From contig JAZBRS010000044.1 of assembly GCA_037176725.1 (NCBI GenBank), forward strand, positions 2,914,001 through 2,978,000: a stretch of 64,000 nucleotides of DNA, read 5' to 3'. The stretch comes from Posidonia oceanica (Eukaryota > Streptophyta > Magnoliopsida > Alismatales > Posidoniaceae). The position numbers and the translations under genes are program-made. The notes below the pieces were generated by a model. That model saw only the letters and a list, made by a program, of their open reading frames with translations, had not been told where the DNA came from and made no database searches. Below, in pieces: positions 11,948 to 24,200 of this stretch (positions within the stretch are counted from its first letter, which is position 1; each line of letters opens with the position of its first letter).

Positions 11948-11990
<43 letters not shown>
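11948..11990. repeat. (TA)n microsatellite
   Basis: An uninterrupted run of about 21 TA dinucleotides. Confidence 0.95.
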
Positions 11991-11992
<2 letters not shown>

Positions 11993-12150
11993 AACACATT
12001 GAAGTTGATATTATCTTATATATGACAATGTATGTTTTTGGTATCAGGAGATGGAACACATACATTGGTTATTGTGTATATCAATAAATTTATATATTAC
12101 AGTAATTAAACATGAATTTTGGACATGCATAGCAGCAAATACATAAACAT
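11990..12150. repeat. Dispersed 160-bp repeat, copy 1
   Basis: From GAAGTTGATATTATC through TAATTAAACATGAATTTTG it matches 21520-21680 with only a handful of differences, in the same orientation. The two copies flank the family A LTR at 13622-21247. I do not recognise the repeat. Confidence 0.75.
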
Positions 12151-13245
12151 ACATGTTACCTTATTTTTGACCATCAGCTTCTCTTACATGTTACCTTATT
12201 TTGTTAAAATGAGGTAACATGGTTCAAAAGCCATTAGATCGAGATCCTATGTTTCATATCAATACCATCCTTCGTTCAATAGTGCTTTTTATAATAGACG
12301 ACAGTTTTTTCATTTCCCTCCAATAGATAATTTTAAAAGCCTAATTTTAGTAGAATATTACAGCAGTTATGCTAATTAATTTTGAGGGATTCCTTATTTT
12401 GAAAATCTGTTTTGATAGGGAACCGAATCAATCAACATTATTTTCCTTTATCTTCAACCATTTTTATTCTTGGTTTTAATATATTCCTTTTTGCATGATT
12501 TTTAAACTTTTTTAGTGTGTATTGTTGCATGATGACAAGTTTTGATCAAGTGCTACTGTGAGTTTTTTTGAATTCCAAACATCTTTCTCTCTCATAGCAG
12601 TTACTATCATAATTATTTTGAGATTATTTTTTCCTATTGTGAATGTCGGATAATATTTTTCCTTTTCCTTGTATTTTGAAATTGAGAAGGAGAATATGTA
12701 GTAGTAAGGAAGGTATTTAATAATGTTTTAGTAATGTTCATTTGGAAAATAATACATAAACTGTTTTACTATTTGTAAATAGTTTTAGTATTACTATTCT
12801 AAACAGTTTTATTATTACCATTTGTATTTCTAAAAATTAAAATTAAAATTTGAAAGGAAATGAGGGATTTTCATGATACTGAGAAAGCCAAATGGCATTT
12901 GGCTGGGTCCGACTTCTCGAGCTACCCCAAAACATTGTGTTGTGCATTTTTAGGAGATTCATGAATTGAAATATATACTTGTTTATCCACTTTAGTGTTA
13001 CTATTTTAATGTTTAGTGTTACTAAACTAACACAAACCAATTAAATTTTGCAATTAAACCATCTTGTTGTACCCTTGTTTATGAAATCAGTATTATGAAA
13101 CAAATTAAAATTAGTATTACTGAAATTATAATTACTTAGGAAATAAATAAATAAATACATTTCAATATTGTTGTTGTTTTGAAGGGAATTTTTTTTAAAA
13201 AAAACATGACACAGGATGGTAGTTCTCTAACAGAGAAGCTCAAAG

Positions 13246-13613
13246 CAGCTTGGCTTGTTGTAGGTTGGGGAGGATGCGGTTTTAGAGGCAACGTGTGGCT
13301 CGATGTAGGTAGGGGGAGGTGGTGGTTTGGAGTCGGCATGGTTCACTGCATGTGGATTGAAGAGGTGCTAAAGGTGACAACGTGGCTTGCTACAGGTGAG
13401 GGGAGGGTGGAAGAGGTGTTGTTGGAGGCAGTTTGGGTCATTACAAGTGGACTAGATATAGCGTGGCTTGTTGCAGGTGGACGAAAGGCAGAAGAGGTGT
13501 TGCAGGTGGTGGTTTGGATATAGTGTGGCTTGCTGCAGGTGGACGAAAGGCGGAAGAGGTGCTGCAGGCGGTCTTTGTGACTTCTGGGGGGTTTTGGGGG
13601 GGGGGGGGGGGGG
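13246..13613. repeat. Degenerate ~60-80-bp minisatellite ending in an 18-G run
   Basis: Units beginning GTGGCTTG(C/T)TGCAGGTGG and containing GGCAGAAGAGGTG recur about five times; the last two (near 13461 and 13523) are about 62 bp and nearly identical. A run of 18 G follows at 13596-13613, next to the LTR at 13622. The ORFs here are repeat artefacts. Confidence 0.7.
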
Positions 13614-15488
13614 ATTGTGGTTGTAACATCCGCACTTCTATTTGTCCATTCGAGTTGTGCAGTTCTATTGGCGCAACTGAATGGCATGGGTTTCTAGCAC
13701 AGGTAGTCAGCGCAGATTGCCAACGCTTAGTCTAAGCGTGGTTTCCTAGCATGATGTGGCCTTCCAGAGTGCAGTAAGTTATTAGTTATGGGTTTGGGGA
13801 TTGGTTTATCCACTTAATTATGTTGATTAGTTGGATGTATCAGAGGATGATTTAGATTCAGATCTCCATGAAGATTTGTGATTGATAATCTTAGCCTTAT
13901 TGGGTTATTAATAATGATGATTAGTGTGGAATCTTGGATGTGTACTTTATTCATTAATTCCTCTTGAACAAGTGGTTTGATTACTCATAGATTATTCAAG
14001 TGGTTTGGATTTTGTGTACTTGAGCTTGTTCTTGCACGTATCTTGCTATGAGGATTCGTATGTGCAAGTGTGAAGGTAGGACTGTCAAGTGAACATAGTG
14101 TTTGTGCAAGTGGTGTGCATAGTGTGACTCATGCGAGTGTTGAGGACGTGCATGTCAACACCTGTCCTCATGCCCTTGTAGCTGCATGCGAGCCTTGCTC
14201 TCGTGGCTACTTAATGAGGGGAGGCAGCACTTCTCCTCTTCGTTTGCAGCAGAGAGTGAGAATTGAGAGGAGAAGAGTCCTATGTTGCTGTGAGGTGAGT
14301 GTTTGCAGAGAGTGCGAGGGGCAGGGAGTGTTCCCGTGTGTGTTTTGTGCTCGAAGAGAAGGAGAAAAATCATGATCGATGCCGAGGGAGCTTTGGCTGG
14401 AGCTTTACCGTCGGTGATCTCTTCTCCGACATGCGTGAGGACTTGTAGAGGTGTGTTGAGCTCGGTTTTGGGTGTTGGGTTCCTTTCCTTTTCCATGCAT
14501 GCATGATTTATGGTGTTGTTTCTTGTTTGTTGGATGCTGTGTGGCCTTTGAGTAGTTCGATCAAGTTCTATTGGAGGTGGGAGCTGTGGTTTTGAAGCTC
14601 CAGTGTTAGAGGCCATCGACATCCAATGTTGGGTTCCTCTGCGTTTGGGTTGTGTGCTTCATTTTGAGGTACACACTTCCATTATGCTCTTGTTTATGCA
14701 TGTAAACTTGAGGAATGTCGTTGCATGTGTTGATCTTGCTGCATAGAATATTTGCAATAATTTTAGATGAATTTACAATGCTTTTACTGTAAGATATGGG
14801 TTTAATTATTCTTGGTTTCACTGTTCATTGTGCATGTATGTTGACTTTGCTTCTTGATATCTTGAGTTTTGGATATCAGATTCTTGTGTTTTTTATCTCA
14901 AATGGTAGATAATTTCGATATCTTCATTTTGATATCATATGAGCAATTGTCGGATTAGTATGGCAAAATCTGGAATGTTTTGAGCTTGTAGTGTTTTCTA
15001 TTGCTCTTTCTTGCTCATGAGGCACGGATGACCTGCACGAGTGATAGGCATGGGTCATGGGTAGGGATTTCGGACACAAAATGCCTGGCTTGGTTTTGGC
15101 CTGACAGAGAGTTAGTGGTTTGTTATAGATTGTATTTGGAACCAGTAATTGATATGAGTTTAAAGTGTTTTCGAAATAGTTTGAGCAAAACAAAGAAAAT
15201 GTTTTTGAAAGGTTTTACCGCTAATTTTTTTGTGGACCAATAAATCGGAGGATCGTGCTGCCGGGACCAGGGGATATGACGATATTCTTAGATAGTCGAG
15301 CATGAAGCCTAGATTGAGGTTTGGAAACCAAGAAACTACAATTAAGTATCGTCAGATCTCGAAGATATGATACTCTTAGATTGTCATTCAGGAGACCGAG
15401 GCTGTGGTCTAAGGGTCGATGTGCTAGTTGGACTTGGAGGTATAATACTTTGGTTGTTCCGGGCATTGAGATTTGGAGGTGTTGGTTG

Positions 15489-16578
15489 TGTTGGCTAAAT
15501 TAGCTTCATTTCGATTTTGATGATAACAAAACATATTTGTGTGCTAACCCTTCTTAATAGGTCAACGAAGAGTTCCTATGAATCTTGAAAAATGAAGAAA
15601 GTGAATGGACTAAAAGGTGTCTACATGGCAATTCAAGTCGACTTAAGTCATTCTTAAGTCAAATCATTTGAAGATAGAAGATCAAGTTCTTATTATAATT
15701 GTACTTCATGTAAATGTAATTTGTTGTATTCTAGGAACTTGTAGTAATCTCCCAAATACCTCTATAGTGCATTAGAAAAATTGCCAAAGCCCTAAATCCA
15801 ATCATTCATTGATTACACCTCTTAATAGAGCTTATAATGGCATTTTGGTATACCGAATTTATTTCGGTATACAGAGGTTTAGAATTGAGAACCAATTCGA
15901 CATATCGAATTTATTTTAGCATACCAAATTGCTCGTGTGTTATGAACAACTGTGAGTCATTCGGTCTATCGAATGACTAGTCGTTTATGACCGTTAGACT
16001 AACGTTAAACATCACTCTTTGGCCTATAAATACCCACCTATAGGCATCCATTTGACACAAGACTCATTGCTATTCATTCCTATCCTTTGAGAGATATTTC
16101 TAAATATTTCCCACACATCATTTCTAGCCATAGCAAGTTATTCATTTCAAATTCACCAAAAATCCAATTGCTCATTTTGTGTGTTTGAGAGAGATAAAAA
16201 GAGTTAGAGTTATAATCTTTAGTTTCATCAAGTGTATAATCTTCTTCGGTTGTGAGAAGGGAAGGCCGTGGTTTTTACGGAGTCTTGGCAAGGATTTCGT
16301 CAAGAGGTGTAGAGGCGGGATCTTGGCCCAGAATCAAGATCGGAATAGGAAAATTCTTGACGGATTCCCTAGGAGTGGAGTAAGCCGGGGAGGCTGAACC
16401 ACTGTAAGTATCTTGTGTTCTCAATTTCTCTTATCTCCTTCTTTGCATGCTTATAGTTTAATCTTCAACTCAATTTACTTTACTATTTACTTGTGTTTGT
16501 TAATATGAGTTATTTAAATTGTCTATTATCTTAAATTCTCTATTCACCCACTTCTAGAGAAGTCTATAGTTCCTTACA
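15489..16578 (+). repeat. 5' LTR of the Sirevirus-like element
   Basis: TG..CA-bounded copy aligned with 19358-20456. It carries degraded ACCGAATTTATTTCGGTAT palindromes at 15846-15975 and a TATA box (TATAAATA, 16025-16032) after GGCC. Confidence 0.9.
16025..16032 (+). promoter_or_regulatory. LTR TATA box
   Basis: TATAAATA in the same position in both LTRs (19911-19918 in the 3' copy), embedded in CTTTGGCCTATAAATACCCA. It is placed about 550 bp into the LTR, as expected for the U3/R junction. Confidence 0.7.
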
Positions 16579-16580
16579 AT

Positions 16581-16592
16581 TAGTATTAGAGC
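16581..16592 (+). other. Primer-binding site (mutated initiator tRNA-Met)
   Basis: TAGTATTAGAGC directly after the 5' LTR differs from TGGTATCAGAGC by one G-to-A and one C-to-T change, the pattern of methylation-driven decay. Confidence 0.8.
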
Positions 16593-16629
16593 CTTTTTAT
16601 CTAGGTTTAAAATTAATCATCTTCTAGAT

Positions 16630-18026
16630 ATGGCTTCATCTTCATCAAATACTAGCATTGTAGAGGAACAAAGTAAATATAGGCCACCATTCTTTGATGG
16701 CATCATTTATAACTATTGGAAATGTAGAATGGTAATATATCTTAAATATATCAATCTTGATTTAAGGAATATAGTTGTAAATGGATACACACCTAGTAAA
16801 AAGAATTATAAAGAGCGGAATGAAAATGAGATGACGTTTGCTACATTAGATGCTAAAGGCTTAAATATTTTGTTTTGTGTTATAAATGAAGAACAATTTA
16901 ATCATATTTCTAATTGTAATACATCTCATGAAGCATGACATGTTTTAGAAATTACTCATAAGGGAACAAGTCAAGTAAAGAGACTAAAATCAATATATTT
17001 GTTCATAAGTATGAGATGTTTAAAATGAAACCACACGAATCCATTAGTGAGATGTTTACAAGATTTAATGAAATCATTAACTCTGTACAATCTCTTGGCA
17101 AAAGCTATTCTTCAAGTGATTTAGTTAGAAAGGTTCTTAGATTTCTTACTCTAGATTGGGAAAAGAAGACTACTGCTATCGAGGAAGCTAAAGATCTCTC
17201 AACATATTCTCTTGAAAATCTCATAAGAAACCTTACTTCCTATGAAGTTCAAATGAAGAAGAAGGAACTTGAAGATGCTCCAAAGAAGAGTAATGCTTTT
17301 AAAGCCTTTATCAAGTCGGATGATTCAGATGAAAAGGAAGACCTTGCTCTTATTGCTCACAAATTCAAGAAATTCTTATAGGAAGGAAGATCTCAAAAGA
17401 AGTGGCATAGGAGCTTAAACAAGAAGGACAAAAGAGAAATCAAGAAAAAGGAGGCTCTTCAAGCTACATGAGATGATAGTAACTCCTCAACCGATGATGA
17501 AGTAGCTCACATGTGCTTCATGCCAAAATCTAGTGAGGTATTATCTTTCGATAATGTTGATGATTTTTCAATGGATGAACTACTTGAAGCATTTAATGAT
17601 CTTTATTTGAAATATAAATCTTTGAATGTTAAATACAAAAGCTTAAACAAAAGTTTTATTAATGTATCTCTTGAAAAAGAAAAGATTTCAAATGAAAATG
17701 ATGAGTTAAGAAGTAAGAAAAAATCATTTGAAATAGAAAATAATGTTCTGAAAAATGAATTGAATATCATGAAATGCAAAATTGATGTTTTAGAAAATGA
17801 CATAGCATTGTTGAAAATCAAGAGTGAAAGTTTACTTAATGATGTTAGTAAGTTTACAATTAAAAAGAAAACTCTTGATGTGAGGAAATATAGAAGTGAA
17901 AATGTGCATAAAAATGTTATTCTATATAAAAATGGTTTTATTAGAGCTAAAAATAATGAAAAATATGAATTTATCATTAAGAAAGTAGAACATGGAAGAT
18001 GGATTCCCAAAGTAAAAAATGATTGA
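16630..18026 (+). pseudogene. Copia/Sirevirus gag, broken
   Basis: The ATG at 16630 gives MASSSSNTSI, then YWKCRMVIYL and a UBN2-type gag core (PHESISEMFTRFNEIINS near 17029, LGKSYSSSDLVRKVLRFL, AKDLSTYSLENLI). The frame has a TGA at 16936, a one-base shift near 16990 that returns at 17016, a TAG at 17379 and a TGA near 17471. It then runs open to 18026 through a lysine/asparagine-rich coiled-coil tail. The TGA codons sit where W is usual, which points to G-to-A decay. The expected CCHC zinc knuckle is not seen. Gag would form the particle shell; here it cannot be made whole. Confidence 0.8.
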
Positions 18027-19342
18027 ATTTTTAAGACTAACACATTTGGACTCAAGATAAAATAGGTACTAAAATCTTTACTTGTTTCAAGTAATGTAGG
18101 TGTTTGAGAGCACCTAGGGTGTAAAAAGAACTTGGGACTATAATTCATTGGCAAATGTCGATAATCCCATTACCCCTTCTATTGAATAGTTGCTTCAATT
18201 GTTTTTAAGTCGAACTTGATTATCTATAAGCTCTTTTATTGTTAATTCAATCTCTCTCATTATTGATAAAGATTTTTCATGTTTGATAAAATTATATGGT
18301 TGGATATCACTTAATTCATTTATTATGATTTTACATAATATTTATTTAATTCCTTCAATTTTATCTCAATTTTTCTTGAAATTATGTGTTTATGTTCTTA
18401 CACAGATTTTGGTCTACCGAATTTCTGGCAGTTGAATCTTTTGATCCTTAACCAATTAATGATTCCTTGCACAAAATTTAATCTTATATTTGACATTTAT
18501 TCTATTATATCTTTTACATCCTTGGTTTGTGCTCATATTAATTATTATCATGCCTTGATTACATATTTGGCTCTTTATAAGCTTTAAATATATACATGAG
18601 TGGACCAAATAAAGAATACTTATAAATTTCATATGTGATTTAAACTTGATTGACATATCTTATCTTGTTATGGTACGCTATTAATCATCTTTTTAAATCA
18701 TAAATGGATTATGGATTAATGCTAGTCTTTGTCACATCCTCTAGCTCTTTTTACTTATGTCAAAAAGGGAATGAGAGTTTTACAAGACTATATATTTTTG
18801 CTCATGATGACATTAATAATGAGACATGTGGTTTGTCTATGCTTACAATGATATATCTTTTTGCTATGCATAATGTATATATTAAATTATTCTTTTTACC
18901 CATGCTTGATGTAAGAGGGAGCTTATTGAATATCTTTTATTTCGATCATATGTTACATGATTCATTGACTACACCTTATGAAAGTTGATTTTGATGATTC
19001 TTACGCTTATTGAATATCTTTTATCTTTTGATAATGCTCTTACTTATATAACTTTGATCTTTGGATTTACGCCTTCTTTTCTTTTTCTTATGACAAAAAA
19101 GGAGAGAGGAATAGATATTCCAAAGCTATTTTTGAGCTTATCATGTTAATTTGAGTTAAGTAGGTGGTTGAGTCATACTTGAGCATATTTGTGTTTAATC
19201 TTGGATTATATATTTGTGATACTTTTTTTTAATGTACTCATATAGTTAGGAGAAGCATTGATGTTTTTATTGACATATTTAATGCATGTTCAAAGGAGGA
19301 GTCATTTCCATAGTTTTGAAATATTTGTAATTTTATTATCAT

Positions 19343-19356
19343 AAAAAAGGAGGAGA
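19343..19356 (+). other. Polypurine tract
   Basis: AAAAAAGGAGGAGA immediately before the 3' LTR (one T intervenes); expected primer site for plus-strand synthesis. Confidence 0.85.
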
Positions 19357-19357
19357 T

Positions 19358-20456
19358 TGTTGGCTAAATTAACTTCATCTCGATTTTGATGATATCAAAA
19401 GATATTTGTATGCTGAACCTTCTTAATAGGTCAAGGAAGAGTTCTTATGGACCTTGGAAAATGAAGAATGCAAAATTGACTAAAAGGAATCTACATGGCA
19501 ATTCAAGTCGACTTAAGTCATTCTTAAGTCAAATCATTTGAAGATAGGAGATCAAGTTCTTATTGTAATTGTACTTCATGTAAATATAATTTGTTGTATT
19601 CTAGAAACTTGTAATAATCTCCCAAATACCCTCATAGTGCCTTAGAAAAATTGTCAAAGCCCCAAATCCAATCATTTATTGATTACACCTCTTAATAGGG
19701 TTTATAAAGGCATTTCGGCATACCAAATTTATTTCGGTATACCGAAATCTAGGCTTACAGAAGTTTAGAACCGAGAACCAATTCGGCATACCGAATTTAT
19801 TTCGGCATACCGAATTGCTCGTGTGTTATGAACAACTGTGACTCGTTCAGTCTATCGAATGACTAGCCGTTTATGGCCGTTAAGCTAACGTTAAACATCA
19901 CTCTTTGGCCTATAAATACCCACCCATAAGCATCTATTTGACACAAGACTCATTGCTATTCATTTCTATCATTTGAGAGAGATTTCTAAGTGTTTTCCAC
20001 ACTTCATTTCTAGCCATAGCAAGTTATTTATTTCAAATCTACCAAAAATCCAATTGCTCATTTTGTGTGTTTGGGAGAGATAAAAAGAGTTAGAGTTGTA
20101 ATCTAATCTTTAGTTTCATCAAGCAATCTTCTCTAGTTGTGAGAAGGGAAGACTGCGGTTTTGAGGAGTCTTGCCAAGAGTTTCGTCAAGAGGTGTAGAG
20201 ACGGGATCTTGGCTTGGAATCAAGATTGGAATAGGAAAATTCTTGAGGGGTTCTCGAGGAGTGGAGTAAGCCAGAGAGGCCGAACCACTATAAGTATCTT
20301 GTGTTCTCAATTTCTCTCATCTCCATCTTTGCATGCTTATAGTTTAATCTTCAACTCCATTTACTTGTACTATTTACTTGTGTTTGTTAATATAAGTTAT
20401 TTAAATTGTCTATTATCCTAAATCTCTATTCACTCCCTCTAGAATAGATCCTTACA
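19358..20456 (+). repeat. 3' LTR of the Sirevirus-like element
   Basis: Matches the 5' LTR over its length. It keeps intact palindromes TTCGGTATACCGAA and TTCGGCATACCGAA at 19711-19818 that the 5' copy has partly lost. Confidence 0.9.
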
Positions 20457-21247
20457 GGCTGGACTTAAAGAAATGAGACTTTGGTTGCTCTAGGCACCGT
20501 CGTTAGGATGTCGAGAGGGCGGACTCTATGCAGTTTGGCCAGTATGAGTAGATGCACATGCCCTATTTCTGGTGACGTCCTAAGAGATGACAGCTTTCCT
20601 GTGTGTGGTTAGCATTGTTGACGGTCCTTTAAAGATGTTGGACTTTGGGACGAATAGGGTCTTAATAGGATGGCTTGTCTGTGGTAGTGCAGTGTGCTTC
20701 GGCTGCTGCATGTGCTTAGAGTCGGTTGCTTGGCACCAGACAACACGATTAAGTTTTTGCCCGTGTGGCATCGTGTTTTCAGTGTTTCACTTTTGTGATG
20801 TTGAGCCTGAGATGGCTTTCTAGGTGCACGTCATATAGTTTGAGTGCAACGTGTTTCTCAAAGATATTCACCCAAGTGGTTTCAAGAGTTGGGGAGATGC
20901 TATTTTTTGAGATTTTTGGTATGCTCCTGAGGTTGTTATGGATTTACAGCGGTATTTCCGTGATTTTCAGTATTTATGTTGTGGCTTTACCAAGTTCTTG
21001 TTTCTTCGATTTTTTTATCGTGGAGTGTGTACTAGGTGACCTTTTTGGCTGTCATTTATGTGTGTTTTGTTTTGATTTTTAGTTTACAGGTGTAGATACG
21101 TAGCAATCTTTCTTTCTAGTGCATATAGTAGGAGTCACGTAGTCGCATACTACAGGTTCTTGGGTAAATTCTTCTTTTAGTAGCCATTGATTTATATTAA
21201 TTCGAGAATTGTTTTAGGCTATTATTTTAGGTTGTAGCGTCGTTAGA

Positions 21248-24200
21248 GGGGGTGCTTTGGGTTAGTGGATTCATAAATGAGTAGTAATGGAGGTAATTTA
21301 GCGTATGGGTGATTATTATGTGGTGGTTACCTTTTTGGATTTTAATTTTGAATTTCAAATTAAGGGGAGTTAGTGGTTTTTGAATTTTCAGTTTTTGGTT
21401 TTATAGTTTTGATCATTATCATGAATGGTTAATGGATGGTTAGGATTGAGCCTCATTAATGTTAAAATGAGGTAGCATGTAGGAGATATTGGTGCACTTA
21501 TACTGGCAAATACCAAAATTGAAGTTGATATTATCTTATATATGAGAATGTATGTTTTTGTTATCAGGAGATGGAACACATATATTGGTTATTGTGTATA
21601 TCAATAAATTTATATATTATAGTAATTAAACATGAATTTTTGACATGTATAATGGCAAATATAGAAACTAGAAATACCATATAATGGCAAAAATATAAGT
21701 TGGAAATACCATATAGTAGCAAATACATAAGTCAGAAATACAAAATTGCGACATATATAGCGACAAATACATAATTAGTTTTTTTCATCATGTGTCCCTT
21801 TTCATGGGTTTTATTTATCATGTGTATACAACCAAGTAATGCTGACAAACCATGGTTTTATGAGAAACTCGTTATAAATGAGAAATTATATTTTTCTCAT
21901 AACCAATAAATGTTGTAAGTTAGAACTTGATTTCTTTTTCTTCTTTTGGTTGTACAATCATGCACTTGTGTTTTAATTAACTGAAAATGAAGTAGATACG
22001 CCAAATATTGGTGTATCTATATCTTTGTGTGTATTATCAATTAATACTAATACACTATTGCCAAATCTAGGTGTGGTATATGCATTAGGTGAAAACAGTT
22101 GATTGAGGTAGTGTGGTATATGCATTAGGTGAGAATGTTGTTGGCCTCACACACCAAGCAAAAGGTATTCAAGTACGGATTGTATATGAATAAATTTTAT
22201 ATCGTGTCATTTTTATAAAATTCAAGTGCTTAGATAATTATATTTAGTGGATCATATTAGATAATAATTGTATATTTCTTTAAAAAATGAATTTCTTTAT
22301 TACTAAGTTACTTTTAAAAAAAGGGAGAAAATTGGTTCATGCAACTGATACCAAACGGTCTGGTTTGTTGTTTTTGTGGCATAAGGAGGATAAAAGTGAC
22401 TGAAAGTAGACAAAGAAATGAAGAACTGAAATATGTATTGTATGATTATTTGTTTAGATGATGTACATGCTTGACTGTATGCTGGTTATTGCAAATATTT
22501 TGTAAGGATTTTCAGTGATCAGCAACATTTCCTAAGAATGAGGACTTCTATTGACCAGCAATATATCATTTGGTGCAAGATTTTGAGACAAGCTTATGAA
22601 GGAAAATTTTAATTCTACTGTTAGTCTCCATCGAGGTCATTTAGTTCGTTTATTTGGCTCTAAGGGTCATGCTACTAGTGGCCTAGAAATTCATGCAGCA
22701 ATGGAAAGGTTGAACCATGATATTCGGCAAGCTTGGCTTGTGCTTGTTGGTATGTGTACTTCTTTTGTGTTTCCTTCTTGATCCACTTATTTACTCACAA
22801 GCTGCTGTTGATAGTTTTGTATGGTGATGACTGATGATCATTCAATTTTCACTGAAAATAGAAGAACTGGTCAGGAACAACCATCTGGATGATGCCAATG
22901 CCTTCTGATTCAGGAAGACATGAGATATATCTTAAAAAATAGAAGATTGTTTTAGAGCCACTAATGAGATATATGATCTTCTGATTCAGGAAGACTGTAA
23001 ATCTGGGGATCATTCCAATGCCTTGACCATCGCCTATGAAATGGAGGCAGCAGGAAGAATGGCAACCACCTTCCATTATAATTGCTTGCGTAGTGTGAAG
23101 GTAGAAGTCAAATTTTTTAGTTGATCTCTTATTTTGTGCAGCTTATAATTACAACCATAAAGGACACATTGCTTCTCTGAGTTTTACTTGTTTGTTATGA
23201 ATACATTGGTTTTATACTAAGTTAGAATCGGAGGAATAAATGTGGCCCATATATAGTGATCCTGACACTTCACCTGAGTGGCAAATAGTTTAACCATAAT
23301 AATATATTAACATGTCTAATCTTTTTCATATTAACATATTAACCATAAAGGACTCTGTTCTGTGTGCATCTTTCTTGGGTTTTTTTTAATTGATCCCAAT
23401 CAGGCCAGTTTGATTTAGCACAGAATGAGTTCAAACTGATTGTTGTGGTTGTACACATGATTTGAAGTGTTGATGCAATATATGATTCATAGAGCATAAT
23501 TTAGGGTTTAGGTTATTTTGATTCTTTGTTGAAACAATATTTAAATTTTCACATCATATGCAACAAATCCTATTGTTAGGATTCTATTATTAGCGTTCAG
23601 GACAGAAGGAATAATAGCTGACAACATTCTATTGTTAGGAATGTGACAAAATTCTTGTCAATTCTTCAATGACCCAATAAGATGAGATAATATGAGAAAC
23701 TTGGAATTTCTAAAAGAAAAGTATCATGGATATAACATGATGAGATGAGAAACTACAACTTCTTTTATTAAGGTTGAAGTTGATTAGTGAGATTTTATTT
23801 GTTAGTTTAAAAATAAAAACTAATCTATTTAAGGTATTCCTAAAACTAGACAGCTCCTAACTGTCCTAATGAACTCAAGTCCTTAGAGACCGATGTCTAC
23901 ATTCATTTTATTATAGGTCTTGGGACACCTAATGATTTAGATAGTTATATGGTTTATGGACAAAGAAAATGGTGATGAAATCTCTACCTTATTTTGTTTA
24001 ATAGATGATGTCCCTTAGTATATGACTTTTATTGTATTTTTAGAATGATATGCAATGCTCTTGATGAATGCATGCATAAATAAAAATACAACAAATATTT
24101 ATGATGCAGAATCAGGATTGCAGGCATTTAATCAAATACAACAATATAAAAGGAATATATATATATATGCAAATTTGTCTATAATGATAAATGATGCATG

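Larger units (their letters stand above)
11741..13239. other. AT-rich spacer, no gene recognised
   Basis: This stretch has no convincing ORF. It holds a TA tract, a 160-bp dispersed repeat (11990-12150) and a perfect-looking hairpin of CATGTTACCTTATTTT type at 12187-12221. The rest is unremarkable AT-rich DNA. Confidence 0.6.
15489..20456 (+). mobile_element. Sirevirus-like (Ty1/copia) element, gag only, non-autonomous
   Basis: Two about 1.09-kb LTRs (15489-16578 and 19358-20456) begin TGTTGGCTAAATTA and end CTTACA. The flanks GGTTG (15484-15488) and GGCTG (20457-20461) are a 5-bp target duplication with one change. A mutated initiator-Met primer site follows the 5' LTR, and a purine tract AAAAAAGGAGGAGA precedes the 3' LTR, a layout typical of Sireviruses (purine tract then GATTGTTGG). 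The 2.8-kb interior encodes only a broken gag with a coiled-coil tail. No integrase, reverse transcriptase or RNase H motif is present, so pol was deleted or never carried. Further purine-tract-like words (CAAAAAGGGA near 18761, GACAAAAAAGGAGAG near 19092) fit the multiple upstream tracts described for Sireviruses. Confidence 0.85.
13622..21247 (+). mobile_element. Family A-type LTR (solo), plus strand, split by a Sirevirus-like element
   Basis: It starts TGTAACATCC. Removing 15489-20456 leaves about 2.66 kb whose parts resemble the other family A LTRs: 15260-15300 matches the complement of 44160-44215 (the GGGACCAGGGGA.GTGACGA wording), and 21115-21160 matches 40917-40975 (GTGCATAT.G.AGGAGTCA.GTA, then CTACAGGTTCT.GGTA). 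The 3' end is placed at GTCGTTAGA by analogy with the GTCGTGACA and GTCGTTACA ends. I could not find a clean target duplication, so the right boundary may be off by some bases. No interior or second LTR is present. Confidence 0.6.

Noticed and set aside
12187..12221. Hairpin as a microRNA precursor
   Set aside because: The stem is about 15 bp with a tiny loop, too short for a plant precursor; it is kept only as a repeat observation.
17603..18154. 183-aa minus-strand ORF
   Set aside because: Antisense of the gag coiled-coil region; no family resemblance.
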